Shown: in pieces, positions 32,527 through 44,700 of the stretch
Position numbering within the stretch: the first letter of the stretch is position 1
Layout of the letters: every line of letters begins with the position of its first letter
Source: Apiotrichum sp. Y4204
Lineage: Eukaryota; Basidiomycota; Tremellomycetes; Trichosporonales; Trichosporonaceae
Reading direction: 5' to 3'
NCBI GenBank assembly: GCA_025531455.1
Contig: JAMYHL010000014.1
Location: 186,001 to 250,000 of the forward strand
Length of the DNA stretch: 64,000 bases
Program-made: the position numbers and the translations under genes
Notes under the pieces: generated by a model
Databases searched by the model: none
The model's input: only the letters and a program-made list of their open reading frames with translations
Told to the model about the DNA's origin: nothing

Positions 32527-33045
32527 ATGTCTGGTGAGGTGGCTTAGTGCTGCAGGATCTAACTTCAGAACCGGTGCAGGAATCGGTGCAGGACCAGCTC
32601 GCGGCGCTCGCAGCGCGCAAGGGCACGCAGCAGGCGCACCCGGGCCAGTCGAACACCCTCGTACCGGCTGCCAAGTTGGCGAAGAACAAGCGCCTGCCCG
32701 CGACGATGATCACGCCGGGAGGCAAGATTGAGACGTCCAAGAAGGCCAAGACGCGGGCGCAGAGCAGCAAGAAGAAGAAGCGGTCCGAGGCTGGCAAGGA
32801 GAAGGCGCTCGAGCGGATGGAGCAGCTCGAGTCCAAGGTCAAGCAGCGCGAGGAGAAGCAGGTGAGTGATGCCGCCCCGATGGATACATGGGGAAGAGTG
32901 GGCGGAGGAATTTTGCGTGTGGTGGCTGGCACAGACCATGTCCGATACGGAGGGTCGATTCGGCCATGCCCACTCTGAAGACGTTGAGACACGACGACTG
33001 ACATTGCAGGCGAAGCGGAAGCGCGCGAAGCAGGCCTGGGAATAG
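32527..33045 (+). CDS. Small basic coiled-coil protein
   Basis: About 112 aa. The first exon ATG TCT G is joined through a 42-nt intron to EPVQESVQDQLAALAARKG. The middle carries two Lys-rich blocks (KLAKNKRLPATMITPGGK and SSKKKKRSEAGKEK). A coiled coil follows (ALERMEQLESKVKQREEKQ). After a second intron (about 130 nt) the chain ends AKRKRAKQAWE. The composition resembles small nucleolar or RNA-associated proteins, but I do not recognise the family; nuclear location is inferred from the basic clusters. Confidence 0.7.
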
Positions 33046-33568
33046 ACGGCGACGACGACTCGGGCCGCAACTCGGCCTTCATTTGGGCCATGCCCTATAA
33101 TGTTTGTACTACTGTAGATGCATTAGAGCCACCACATATACGCAGAGATGATGGCGGGGACAGTGGCGAGGTGGTGGTAACCGAGCTCCAGTGTCGTGGC
33201 CGGGATCCGAGACGGTGTCAACGCCTTTCTCATCCCAGTTCCTCTTCTATGTCATGCTCAGCAATTCCGCTTGCTCCGATTCTCCCATGTCACCTGGTCA
33301 GCTGCGCAGCATGCAGGCCGAAGGTCCGAAGGTCCGAAGACCGGCGTTGAGACGGGTTGGCACCCCCAGGAGTGCGCCTATTCCCCGCGCTGACTGATCA
33401 TTCCACCCTGTCCGATTGGCCCGATGAAAGACGACAAGTCATCCTCTGGCTGGGACCTGCAGTGGTGGTCAGTCACTCTTTACCCGACACTCGCATCTCC
33501 ACTTTCGAGTCCACACTCCAACTCTACTTTTCTCTCCACACCATCTCACCACGATACTATCCAAAATA
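33046..33568. other. Upstream region of NFU1
   Basis: About 520 bp with a C/T-rich leader before the NFU1 start. Nothing else seen. Confidence 0.4.
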
Positions 33569-34651
33569 ATGCGTTCAGCTATCGCCTCATCATCGCGTCT
33601 CCCCCGTGTCGCTGCACGCAGCGTCCGCCCCGCGCTCGCCCCGCGCGCCGTCGCGCCGTTCATGAGTTCGGCGCGCACCTTTGCCACCTCCTCCCCTAAC
33701 AACCTGCTTATTGACCGCCGCGCGCGCGTCCCTCGCGTCGCCCCCAAGCTTGGTGAGTCGGTCTGAGAGATGAAGAGATCTGGATAGTGGCTGACGCTGC
33801 CTTCTCTTGTCGTTACTGCGTGTGTTCCATGTCGTTATTCTTTTCGCCACTCCGTCGCTTTGTTCAACGTCACTACACTCCACCCACTCCACCTCACGAT
33901 CGAAATACAGCCCGCACCATGTTCATCCAGACCGAGACGACGCCGAACGAGGACTCGCTCAAGTTCATCCCCGGTGTCGAGGTCATGCCGAGTGGCACGC
34001 ACGAGTTCCTCGACCTCCGCTCGGCGCTGATCTCGCCGTTGGCCACGCGGCTGCTCAATGTCGAGGGTGTCGTCGGCGTCTTCTTCGGCCCCGACTTTGT
34101 GACCTGCTCAAAGGATGAGTCGCAGAACTGGGCGATTCTCAAGCCTGAAGTCTTTGCGATTCTTATGGAGCACTTCTCGTCAGGTGCGCCGTTGTTCAAG
34201 GAGGGTTCGGAGAGCACGGGTGCCGAGGACACGCGCGTGCTGGACACGGACTCGGAGGTCGTTGCCATGATCAAGGAGCTGCTCGAGACGCGCGTCCGCC
34301 CGGCGATCATGGAGGACGGCGGCGACATTGAGTACAAGGGCTTCGTTGAGGACACTGGCCTGGTCATGCTCAAGCTCAAGGGATCGTGCCGTGGCTGCGC
34401 TTCGTCGAGCGTCACCCTCAAGAACGGCATTGAGCGTATGCTCATGCACTACATCCCCGAGGTGCAGGGCGTCGAACAGTTCCTTGACGACGAGGAGAAG
34501 ATTGCCCTCGACGAGTTCAACAAGCTCGAGGCCAGGCTCGCAAAGGAGAAGGAGTCGCGGGGTGAGAAGCCGGAGTGAGTGAGTTGGGTGACCCCCCCTA
34601 CATCTCAGAACCCGCTGACACGACAGTATGAGCCAGTTCATGTCCGCCTAA
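33569..34651 (+). CDS. NFU1: Mitochondrial Fe-S cluster carrier NFU1
   Basis: Late-acting carrier that delivers [4Fe-4S] clusters to mitochondrial targets such as lipoyl synthase. Exon 1 (33569-33752) encodes an Arg/Ala-rich presequence. Exon 2 (33911-34574) starts TMFIQTETTPNEDSLKFIPG, the Nfu N-terminal domain, with GVVGVFFGPDFVTCSK. The C-terminal NifU-like domain contains RPAIMEDGGDIEY and the cluster-binding Cys221-x2-Cys224 in KGSCRGCASSSVTL. Reading without a last intron stops after EKPE (TGA ending 34578). A GTGAGT donor overlaps that stop, and CTGAC plus CGACAG follow, so a 52-nt intron and a short last exon (DMSQFMSA, stop at 34651) are likelier; the end is the only doubt. Confidence 0.93.
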
Positions 34652-34906
34652 CTGTAGTATGCATAGACCTTTCTCATCCGCAGTGTCTCGTCTCGCGTCC
34701 GTGATCCAAGATGGAAGACGGTGGTGGTTGAATCCGAACGTCTCTCCATTGGGGCGAGACACCAATACTGAGATGCTCTCTGACACTAAGGCTGTGTCCT
34801 CGTCTGATATAGATAACCTATATCTCCCACGACTTCAAGCACACCCAATTCGAGCTAACTCTGCGCTCCCTCACCCGCCAGCACGCCGGGAGAACCAACA
34901 CCGAAG
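34652..34906. other. Short intergenic region
   Basis: 3' flank of NFU1 and 5' flank of tRNA-Lys. Nothing seen. Confidence 0.4.
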
Positions 34907-34988
34907 CCTCGTTATATCAGTCGGTAGATAGTTTGACTCTTACTACTAAGATATCAAAATGTCATGGGTTCGAGCCCCATACGAGGCT
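34907..34988 (+). tRNA. tRNA-Lys(CTT), 10-nt intron, plus strand
   Basis: Identical to the copy at 27266-27348, including the intron CTACTAAGAT. Followed by a TTTTTT terminator near 35016. It is the only one of the four copies on the plus strand. Confidence 0.93.
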
Positions 34989-35402
34989 GAGCAGCTGCGA
35001 AGAAGCAGCCTCTGCTTTTTTCGGAGGCGCAACGCTGGTCCGCAATCATGCGCGGTTGAGCTTGAGAGCTTGCGACTGGCCGCGACTGGTCGACTGGCCG
35101 ACAAGGCGGGAACAAGAGATAATCAAGGCAGGAACCCACTGAAGCGGCTTGCGCAAACTCCGGTCGTTGCTCTCTGATAGGTACATACTGTGCATGCTCG
35201 GTCAAGTTCTTCTGAGGTTCGAGCTCAGCTGATCAGATAACATCACATTCAACACACACACTCTGAAACTAGAACTAAAGAGGACAATAGTCGCAGTACC
35301 TATGGCGTCGCGAATTGGCGATGAGTGGACCTGTCCGTCCACATCCAGGCTGTGCGCTCCTTGCGCTGCCGACTTGAGGAGCCCATGATTGAAAATGTTT
35401 GC
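34989..35402. other. Intergenic region, no gene seen
   Basis: Terminator of the tRNA-Lys gene, then featureless DNA up to the end of the Cys-rich secreted peptide gene. Confidence 0.35.
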
Positions 35403-35794
35403 TCATTCTGTCATTAGTCGAGCCGCTAAAACATCCAGCACCACCAGGACCGGACGCCATACTGATCGCCCGCACATCCACCAAGCCTGGACTCACCATT
35501 AACCACGGCGTTTGGACCGGGGTACGGGTCCTCAATCATCCCGCCAGAGGGCAAGCGATGGCCGAAGCGGGTTGGCGTCGGCCGGGGCACGACCGGTTTG
35601 GGATTCCACCAGCAGGCATAGGGGCATCCCCGGCTGTTGGGCGTGCATCCGTCTCTGGGGCAGCAGCGGCGGTAGCCTGGGGGGCAGAGGTATATGGGGG
35701 TTGAGGCGGGGTAGTTCCTACGGTCCTCTGCGAGCGGGGCGGCGAGGACTGGGGAGAGTGCCAGGAAGTGGAGAGAGATGGTGGGGAGATACAT
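35403..35794 (-). CDS. Small secreted Cys-rich protein
   Basis: About 99 aa before splicing to a very short last exon. Signal peptide MYLPTISLHFLALSPVLAAP is followed by LAEDRRNYPASTPIY and a compact six-cysteine core with spacing C-x6-CC-x4-C-x6-C-x3-C (from LCPPGYRRCC to CPYACWW). A Pro-rich tail RPTPTRFGHRLPSGGMIEDPYPGP comes after it. The frame reaches a GTGAGT donor; joining to CTAATGACAG gives the end AVVNE. A TATA element lies about 45 bp upstream. The size, signal peptide and paired cysteines fit effector-like or knottin-like secreted peptides, but I recognise no family. Confidence 0.65.
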
Positions 35795-35836
35795 TGTCAG
35801 TTGGGCTGGGGACGAGCTGGAGTCGAGAGGGGTCTG

Positions 35837-35843
35837 TATTATA
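35837..35843 (-). promoter_or_regulatory. TATA box of the secreted Cys-rich protein gene
   Basis: TATAATA on the minus strand, about 45 bp before the start codon at 35794. Confidence 0.5.
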
Positions 35844-38800
35844 CTCCTCCAGGAGGTTGGGCCGGGCCACACAACGCGTCGACCAAGCTGGGTTGACACA
35901 GGAACTGCAAGTCCACAACGCTGGTCGTTTCTAGGGAGGGTCAGCAATAGAACAACACTAAGCATCCGTGAAATAAGCATAGTGCGGGAACGGTGGTTCC
36001 GCAGGGCGGCAGCGATTCAAACTGTTACATCAGGCTCTGGACTGTCGGTCCGCACTTCCTCCCGGCAAGGAAATTGCAGTTCAGTCACAGTATCACAAGA
36101 CTGATTGGCGGGAGCTTCGAATGGACCCAGCCTCGCCGGAGCAGTGTGGGCGTAGCCTGGACGTCGGAACGGGAGACTAAGTGCAATGGAATCCAAACGA
36201 TCAAATACGGTTAATCTGCTGATACCGCGATTAAGCATGCCGCCAGTCTAGCACACATTTGCCCATGCTCTCGGCATCAGCCTGGCGGGTGTCGTCCTCG
36301 TACGAGCTCCACAACATTCATTAAGTACACAGGAACGCGATGGCGCTGGTGGAAGCAAGCTTGATCGGCCTTTACATCGCTTTTCCAAACCCCAACCTTC
36401 TCCGAGGATCCGGGATAGGATGGTGTCGTTAATTCCATAGCGCGGCGGCCGCAAATGCGCGTCAGAACATCCGATCTCTGGCCACCGGCCACCAGTCGAC
36501 CGGAGCTCTTCCGATCTGTTCCTTTGTCCTTCTAACCGCGTGAGATCGGCAACACGCCCTCGAGTGTGATCGGGCGCACGGATCACGTCACAAAGGAAGA
36601 AGCCTCGCAATGGGGAAGCGATAGCATCACCTCCCGCCCGACGCTGTGCCTGTGGTTAATTCCCTGTTCATCCCGGCTGGCTGGCCACGTAAAACCCTCG
36701 AGCGCGCGATCGTATCCGCTCCTGCTTCCTTTCCCAAGCTTCTGACGGTAGCCTTATCTCAGTGGTACGGTAACCGGCGCGTGGCTACTACAGTCTGCTT
36801 GACAGATGTGGCCTTCAGCGGCCAAGATTCGCTATTCGGTACCCAGGTCCATTGTAGAAGCTATCGTTCCTAAAATGTGGGCGCATTTTTTGAACGCTCG
36901 TGGGGGGCCCAGGACATTCTGATCGTCTGATCGTTCTGAGCGTTTCGAGTACCCCAGATCTCGGCTTGATCCAGTCCGAGGGCGCCCGGGGTCCGAGGGC
37001 GCCAGGAACGCGCGGTGATGGTCCTGGCTGGTGGCAGCGAATGTGAAGATGTGCGTGGCTTGAGTTGGATCATCCGCCAGGTTCAGCAGTGCGTCAATCC
37101 ATCTCACCTGACCTCCCCCTACACTTAGAGATCAACGAGAAGACAGTGAAGACCAGACAGTGTTAGGCAGAGTCGGATCACAGGCAATGTGGCAGGCACC
37201 ACACCGCGCCCGTGCGCGTCCAGCTTGTTGACACGGAAATCAACGAGAGCCATGCCAGAAAAGCAGATTGTCTACTGGTGCCTTGTTGCTGATGCCCGTG
37301 CGCTCCTACGCATCGTGCCATCTCATGGATACACTCGGGTCAGTCATCTCCCAGGTGCCAGGTCAATGTGGCGCGTGTGGCGGCCGAGAAGCTGACATGT
37401 GGGTAATGTCCATGTCCGTGCGCTGCCCAAGCGTCAATGTCACCACCTTCTGTATGTACCTCGTACCTTCCTGGACCTTCAGTAGTCACGACTCGTTTCC
37501 TTTGCGCTGGGACATTTGTTCGTGCAATGGGCGAATATCAAGCGGATCAGCTTCCAGCAACGATCGGCACGCAAGGCTCCCCCGCTCCTCGCCATCATCA
37601 GCCTCCAACCACTGCGAAGCTGCAGAGGGACTGTATCCCCGTGCGCCATGCCCGGTACATGTACAGTAGGTCTGTACAAGCCCACCCATTCATCCAAGCA
37701 TGGCCCTGCCGGCAGCACCGAAACGCGCAAGGACGCCTGAGAGCTGCCGCACTTTGGGACTGTCGGCCACCAGTGCCACAGCGGCAGGGGCAGAGGCTGG
37801 CTGGAGAGCGAACGTCTTGCATGAGTAAAAGCGTGTGTCTGCCCGAGATGGCCAGGTGGGTCCTGCAGTTGATACCGTGCTTGTAGAAGTTGGTCTGAAG
37901 CCTTGCGTTTGACACTTGATACCTTTGGAGGTAAAGAGACGCGATCCGAACAGACACTTTGACTCCGCGTTCTGTGGTGAGCGCCCCATTGCGTTCCGTG
38001 TTCCGTGTTCCGTATTCCGTTCCGCTCTCCGTTGCCGTGTGCCGTGCCAGTGCCGGTACCGGTCCGCGGTTGTTACAGAGACGGGAACGAAGGTTACAAA
38101 GCACTTTAGCCAGCTACCGCTCGGGCTCGCGACCCTTGCGCTCGAGCCTTTGTCTCGGGCAATAATCACCCTCGTTGAGGGATGTCTGTGCCTTGATCGC
38201 TACCCCTCACCGAGAATTAGAGGTGAACGCCACATTCGCCTCAGGAGCCCAGTGGCCTCGAGATTGTTGGTCTCGTCATGAACAGTAGAGAAAATTTCCG
38301 GTTCAGTAAGCCGCAGATCTCATCAAGCACATGCATCCAGCAGGTTGCGTAGGCGCATTAAGACATAGGGGATACAATTTGTGGTGTGTGGCGCTCAGCG
38401 CAACATGACTCAGTCGACACACACACACGCACACGCGGCAGGAGAGCTTGGCACTGGAAAAGAAATGCAGGGTGTCGAGTTGGAACTGGTGGGTGGTGAA
38501 ATGCAATGGGGGTCACCTCTCAGTGGTGACAGAAGACATGAATGTTGGTCGGAGTGTGGCGAGGGCGTGTATGCGTGAAGGAGAAGAGTAATATAACCCC
38601 TATTGGCCCGCGGCGACAATGTTTCGAGACAAATAATGTGCAAGTCGTGAGAAGGGAATGAAATAAAAATGGTTGAAGGCGGGCATGCACGTTGATTTGC
38701 CTGGCGGGTTGGGGGAAAATAATGTTGTGCGCAGAGCGAGTCGAAGCGCGTGAAGACATGACGTGTATGATACAAAAGAGTGTGCGAGAGGGAAATACGT

Positions 38801-38857
38801 TGGTTCGTGGTATGCTGGCGCACGCACTGCTGTGCGCCGGGACAATGTCTTGATCAC
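35844..38857. other. 3-kb intergenic region, no gene recognised
   Basis: No codon-biased or domain-like frame on either strand. A TTCCGT-type simple repeat lies at about 37997-38030 and a short CA run at 38417-38430. The right end is the 3' flank of CDC25, A/G-rich on the plus strand. Confidence 0.35.
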
Positions 38858-41007
38858 CTACAGACGCACCATGGCGTCGGAGGCGTAACGTTGCAGAACG
38901 GAACGCTCAAAGGTCCGTGGTTTCGTGGAGCCAAACATGAGGGGCGCCTGGCCCATGGACACCGCCCGTGGGGTAGGGCTGGCGTTCGGCAATGGAGACG
39001 AGTCTGGCTCGTTCTCCTCGGTGATAGTTGGCCCCGAAACCCTGCTGCCACGGCGACCGAGGGCTGCAGATGCAGCGGCCAGCGTAATCGGAGGCATAAG
39101 GCCGCCCGTAACAAAGGGCTGTGCGTCGCCAAAGGTGTAGGAGCGGGCGCGACCAAAGTGGCGCAGAGAGAACTCGGCATAATCGGTGTCGCAGCGCTTG
39201 GCGTGCTTGGGGTCGTTCATGGTGACGTAGGCGCATGGATTGCAGTGAGCAGGCGATGTCTCAAAGAAACTTTTGTAGCCGCCTTCCAGGATGTACACCT
39301 CGGGGTAGTGCAGCTTGGGATATATCGGTGGAAGGTTGAGTCCACGGTCTCTGCTGCGAAAGTCTTTCGCAAACGTCGGCGCGCGCTTCAAGCTGAATTC
39401 GCAGTGGAAGATAATAACAATGCGCTGGTCAGACTCGCCGCTAACGCTGGGCATTGGCAAAGGCCCAGCGTTCACACCAGAGTTGGGGGTGAGCAACAGC
39501 TCATCAAGGTGGGCGTTGTTGCGCACATTGACCGCACCCTCAATGTGTCCACCATCGTATTCGTACTGAAAGCGGCAGTCGAAAACGTGATAACGGGTAA
39601 TCTTGTCGTTGTACCGCCCACACAGAACGTCACGAAGAGTCTCCGCGGTGATGCGAACAAGACCGTCGTCGCGGACCGAGTGGCAAGGCAGAATCTTGTT
39701 CTCCAGTTCGGCACCGTAATGGAACATACCCCCCGAACCGAAGTCGTTGGGCATCTCCTCGACAGCCGTCTTGATCTCTGTCGGGATGTTAGGCACCGCA
39801 GTGCGAATCGTTTTGACCCCCGGAGAGCCATCAATGGCATCACGAGGAACCCGACCATAGCGACGCTGGTACTCGGCGTTGGTACAATTGGCCGACGGCG
39901 ACGCATCCATCTCCGACTCATCGTCACTCTCATTGGGGTTGACCAGCGAGAACGCACGACGCATCCCGGGAAGTGATGGGTGGCGAATCTTGGGCCCGTT
40001 CATGATAGGATAGGCCGACGCAGTCGACGCTCGAGGCAGATGGCCACTGGCAGTGGCGAGAGGCTGCAAGGGTGGGCGTTTGTAAGGCGGGCGCCTCGAG
40101 GCTTGGCTGTTTGCACGGACACCACCAAGCATTACGCCGCCCATGGAGGCCGACCTATCATGGCCCCGGCGACGAGTGATGGACGGGGAACTGGAGGGAG
40201 ACCCTGGCGGAGACGACAGCGCAAAGCCGCGTTTCGTGCCGACGACCGCGGGTGCCGGTGATTCCTCAAAGAACTGTCCAAACCCGGGAGAAGCGACATT
40301 TGGTGATGCCTGGGTGCTAATGCGGCTGGGAGCGGGCGAGTCAACGTCCATCATGTCACCGCGAGAGCGCGCTGGTGACTCGACTGCAGGTGCCGACTGA
40401 GATATTAGCTTGGGCGCCACACATAAGGCGTCAGACAACTCACGTCACGTCGACCCATCAGAAAGTACTGACGGGGAGTTCCCATACAGTCCTGCGACAA
40501 AGTCGATTTCAGAGGCACAGGTGATGGAGCTGTCGTTGTGAAGTGCGGCTGCTCTGGAAGTGCTGGAGGCAGCATCTTGGTCTTGGTAGAGACAGGAAAA
40601 AGCTGACGGCTAGGGCCTGCATTGTTCGTGATTTCCTGCCCAAACGTACGGCTGGGGCCTAGAGGGCGACGCGAAGCAGCTGATGATTCTTTCGAGGTGA
40701 AGTTGAACGCTGGCTGTGACTTCGTGGCGCCGGTTGGTCGAGGAAAGCGGAACATCGGTGATGGGGAAGGAGGAGGCTTCTTCGCGCCTTTGCCAAGGAA
40801 CAAGCTGGAGGGCGGGGGTGGGGGAGAGTCGTTGAAGCAGAACGACATGGACGAGTTGAACGACTCATCCATCTCGACAGGAAAGTCTGCGTCCACTTCA
40901 GTCTTTGTTGGAGACGGAACCGGAGACATGTTTGGCGAAGCGCTGGCCGAGCCAAACGGGCAGTCCGGAAACGTCTCCATGGCCGGAGAGGAGGAGAAGG
41001 CGTCCAT
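38858..41007 (-). CDS. CDC25: CDC25-type M-phase inducer phosphatase
   Basis: Dual-specificity phosphatase that removes inhibitory phosphates from the cyclin-dependent kinase to start mitosis. Two exons (40444-41007 and 38858-40396) encode about 700 aa. The N-terminal half is Ser/Pro-rich and phosphorylatable (SPNMSPVPSPTK, SSPPGSPSSSPS), the usual regulatory region. The rhodanese-like domain starts near DGLVRITAETLRDVLCG, with YHVFDCRFQYEYDGGHIEGAVN. The active site is IIFHCEFSLKRAP: catalytic Cys520 and Arg526 in C-x5-R. EGGYKSFFE and YVTMNDPKH follow. The ATG at 41007 (MDAFSSSP) is preferred over the in-frame ATG at 41373, because the latter is followed by a GTAAGT donor and simple repeats. 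Confidence 0.93.
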
Positions 41008-44000
41008 GTGGATAGGGGTTGCTGATGGAAGGCAAGATGTGTGGCTGTTTACAAGTACACAGAGGCCTGGGTGTTGAAGTAGTGGGAAGAGATACGAGCA
41101 ATACCAGTCGCACAGTTTCGGCCAAAGCGGATGTGGGTGTGTGTGTGTGTGTGGGTGTGATTGTGTATGTGTGGGTTGAGAGTTGAGCGTGTTGGTGTGG
41201 GTAGGCGCCGGAAGAAAAAGCGACAGAGACGACAGTGACAGAGAGAGCAAGGGAAGCGCGTCAGCATGCCATGTGATGATGAGGGGGGTGGGGGACGGGT
41301 AGACACAAGAAGGGTGCAGAGTGGGTGAACTTGCTGCACGGTGACTCGGCAAGGTACTTACAAGCTGGTACATGCGTCAGGGGCTGACAATGCCGGTCAT
41401 GTACCGAGTACCGAGCTCTGAAGGGCCGGACTGGTTCGCTTGCAGGCGATAGAGGACAGCGGGGGATGTGAGGATGGACAGATCGTCACCGCGCCTGGTG
41501 TTATGTTATTGTTATTGTTGGTGGATGGTGGTGATGATGATGGTAATGATGCTGCGCTGCAACACCTGACAATTCCAAACACGCTTCTGGGTGTCTGTCT
41601 CGGCTGACTGGACTGGCCCACACGTTCCTCGTGCTACAGGATGGCCAGGATGCAGGATATGAGGGTGGAGGTGTATGTCGGACGGGTCTGTTGGCAGTCC
41701 GAGTTGTGTGTGGATGGCTAGAGGTGGCTGAACACGCGTGTTGGAAAGCGGGTCCGGGTGCGAGCGAAAGTAAAATCCCGGTCCAGTCTGCGATAGGCAA
41801 GTGCAAAAGGGATGCGTTTCGCTCGACAAGAACGGAAGGCAGGAATGCGTAGAAGCCTCAGGAGTGCAGGGTGCAAGAACTGCCTGTTGTTGGAGGCGCA
41901 GTGGGTCGGGAACCAAGCAGCTGGCGATTGTAGACGATCTTGAGGGAGGGACCGAGAATGGCGGCCTCAAAAGGGACAAGGACAGGGAAGGCGCGCCAGG
42001 CAGCCAGGCCACAGAGAGGTACGTGCCAAGCTGGTGTCGACTTTTGACGATGGGGCTCGTGCTGAACCCGGTCGACTTTGAATCCTTGGACGAGAGGATT
42101 CAGAGCGGTGTGGCTGGTCTGTAAAGCACGCGATACGGAAAGCGCCGGGTGCTGAGGACCGTGCGTTTAGGAATGAGGGTGAGGATGAGGGTAAGGAGGT
42201 GAGGGCTGATGGAAATGAAATGGAATCTCCGGACAAAGTGCAAGACCGCCGGCGGACAAGTAGAGCAGAGGATGGCCAGCAGCGATAGAGAACGTTGATC
42301 AAAAAGCTCGGCCGAGCGAGATGAAGATTGTGAGGGGGAGGAGGTTGGATGGAAGGAAGGCAAACGAAAAGGCAATCTCTGCAAGAGCACGAACACAGAT
42401 CAGCGCCTGTTGGGAGATATGGCAGCCAGAGGATGAATGACGATGACAGACGCAAGCTTGATTCCAGTTACGACTGCTGCCGCTGTTACGACGAGCAACG
42501 TACCGTTACAGCGCTTTCTTCTTACGAAGAAGAGAAGGAAGTGGTGGATGTTTGACGACGAGAGTGGAGTGTGGTGTTGATGTGTGGTGTTTTATGCAAG
42601 GAAGAAGGCGAAGAATCTCAAGCCAGTCCAAGCAGGGAGCGCCGAGGAGCGGTGGATGCAGTTGAGAGGAGAGTTGGACGCAAGCTTGTCGACTGTACAC
42701 CGTGAGCGGCTGGATGGACGATCAACAAGTGCGAAGACGGGCCGGGAGATACAGCGTGGTCGATGGTTCGTCCAGTGGACAAGAGGCGAGGCGAAGGGAA
42801 AGGGGAAGGCGCGTCGGGCAGCGCGTGTGTGTGGGCCAGGGCAGCAGGCAACAGCAGTGGTAGTGGTGGTGGTGGTGATAATTTATGCTCTCTTGTGGTT
42901 GGAGCTGGTGGAGATGGGTATTGGAATACACGGAGGTGTGTTGTTGGTTGTATGGATTTCGGTGGCTAATGGCTGGCTGTGGGTACATACAATCTGTACT
43001 GAAAGTGTGTTGTGACTCGCCAGGTGTGCCAAGCGGGGGTTTGTGGGGTGAGGGTGTGGTGGAGAGTGGGTGGGTGAGTGGGGTGTGTACAGCGAGATCT
43101 CGATCCAGTGACTGTTTCGACTGTTCCTACTGTCAGGCCGTTCTAAGGGATCTCTCAAACCCGTCCCAGGATGCAGAATAGAACTCGTTTCTGCGCTCCC
43201 TTCAAGGTTAAGGTCCAAATGGCGGCGCCTGGTCGGTACCGGCAACGGCGTTCTGGTGCTGTAAGAGGCGGCGGCGTGGCGGGGATGACTAGGGAGCCCG
43301 GCTGGTCGAAAGCGGAACAAGGCTGCACAAGTGCACGATGGACGGGGGCGCGCGTGCGTGGGCTCTTCGGGCCAAGGTTGATGAGGTGTACTGCGGCGTA
43401 GGTTGGGGGTCTCTGGCGGATCCGCGTCGCGATGCGCGCGCAGAGATGCAGGTATGCACAGATGGGCGACAAACGTGAGACGTCCGAGAAAGGGAATCCA
43501 GGACGGGCAGGATGGAACAAGGCGCGTGCAAGGCGTTGCGAGAATTGCAGGGCCGCAAGCCGGGCTTGACTGGAGTGAGGATTGAGATGGAATTGGAGGT
43601 GCTAGCGGTCGCAGAGGGAAGCGCGCTTTTGGATGTTGTTGACAGCGACGCAATGCGTGATCGGCTCAGCAGGCGACGACGACGTTGATGGAGGGGTGTG
43701 GTCGCTCGCTGCCGGATGCGCTGATCGCGTAGCTGGCGCGAGGTTGGGGGGGGGGGGTGGACGCGGACGGACAAGGACCTTCAGTTGGGCAGGATGGAGA
43801 ATCGACTGCGATGCCGTCTGTTGATATTATAGAAGACGGGGGTTCTGCAGCAGCAGATGAGCAGCATGAGCAGCGTGCATTCGGTGAGCCTGGGTTGAGT
43901 TGTGCCGACAATGACGCCCACAAGCTCGATTTGGGAGTGACACCCGCGCCGCAGGTGCAGCAGGAAAGGATCTCGGCGATGCTACCCCAGAGACACTCCT

Positions 44001-44700
44001 GTACGGCCTGTACTGTACTCTCGGACTCTTGGCCCCTGGTCTCCTGCCTTTGGACGTGTTGTTGTGTTTTTTTCTTTTCTCTCGTCTTTGAATTTACTTT
44101 CTTTTTCCTTTTTCCTTTTTTTTTTTTTTGCTCGCTTCCAGGACGTGATTGATTTGTTTTGATTGTTTTTTTCTTTGATTTTTCCCTTTTTCCTTACTTT
44201 CGGCATATGGGCACAGCGCCAACCCTGGACGTCTCCTGGCGTCCTGGGTGTCCTGCCGCGTCGTGGCTCCTGGACCTGCATAGTGCGGAGCAGGCAGCAC
44301 AGGCGGCTGCTTCATACAGGCGATCCAGGCCACACCAGTACATGGCCCAGGTACGTACGTACCTGCCCCACATGCCCACACCCAGCTGTATCAAATGGCA
44401 ATCTAGGTTTGCCCTACATCACCACCATGCCACCAGATCCTGAGCCAAACCTCCTGCGACTTGGCAACAAACAGCTGGGCGTACGCACACGATCCGATAC
44501 CCCCTGCCTTCCTGCGGTTCACACACAGACATGAACGCTGTACTCTGTGGCAATTGACTGGCTGGTCCGACGCAGGACACCGAACGCGTGCACGGCGCGT
44601 CGATAGTACAGGTCAAGCTGGATCAATGAAGGCCGATGAATGCCGGAGGTCAGGATCACCTCGCCGCAGGTGCAGGGACCTGTGAGATCTAAAGCTCCGC
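41008..44700. other. Long CDC25 upstream region with simple repeats
   Basis: About 3.7 kb upstream of CDC25 without a recognisable gene. It holds a GT-rich microsatellite (about 41126-41160), a GGT/GAT trinucleotide stretch (about 41518-41550), a GTGGTGGTGG run near 42865, a G run at about 43746-43756 and long T tracts at about 44100-44180. Open frames here are products of these low-complexity runs. A minus-strand ATG at 41373 followed after 9 nt by GTAAGT may mark a 5'-leader exon of CDC25. Confidence 0.4.

Noticed and set aside
41371..41373. Upstream in-frame ATG as the CDC25 start
   Set aside because: The extension encodes His/Thr repeats from a CA microsatellite and is cut by a GTAAGT donor 9 nt after the ATG.
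42584..43653. Several long frames upstream of CDC25 on both strands
   Set aside because: They are created by GT/GGT-type low-complexity runs and overlap each other in several frames.
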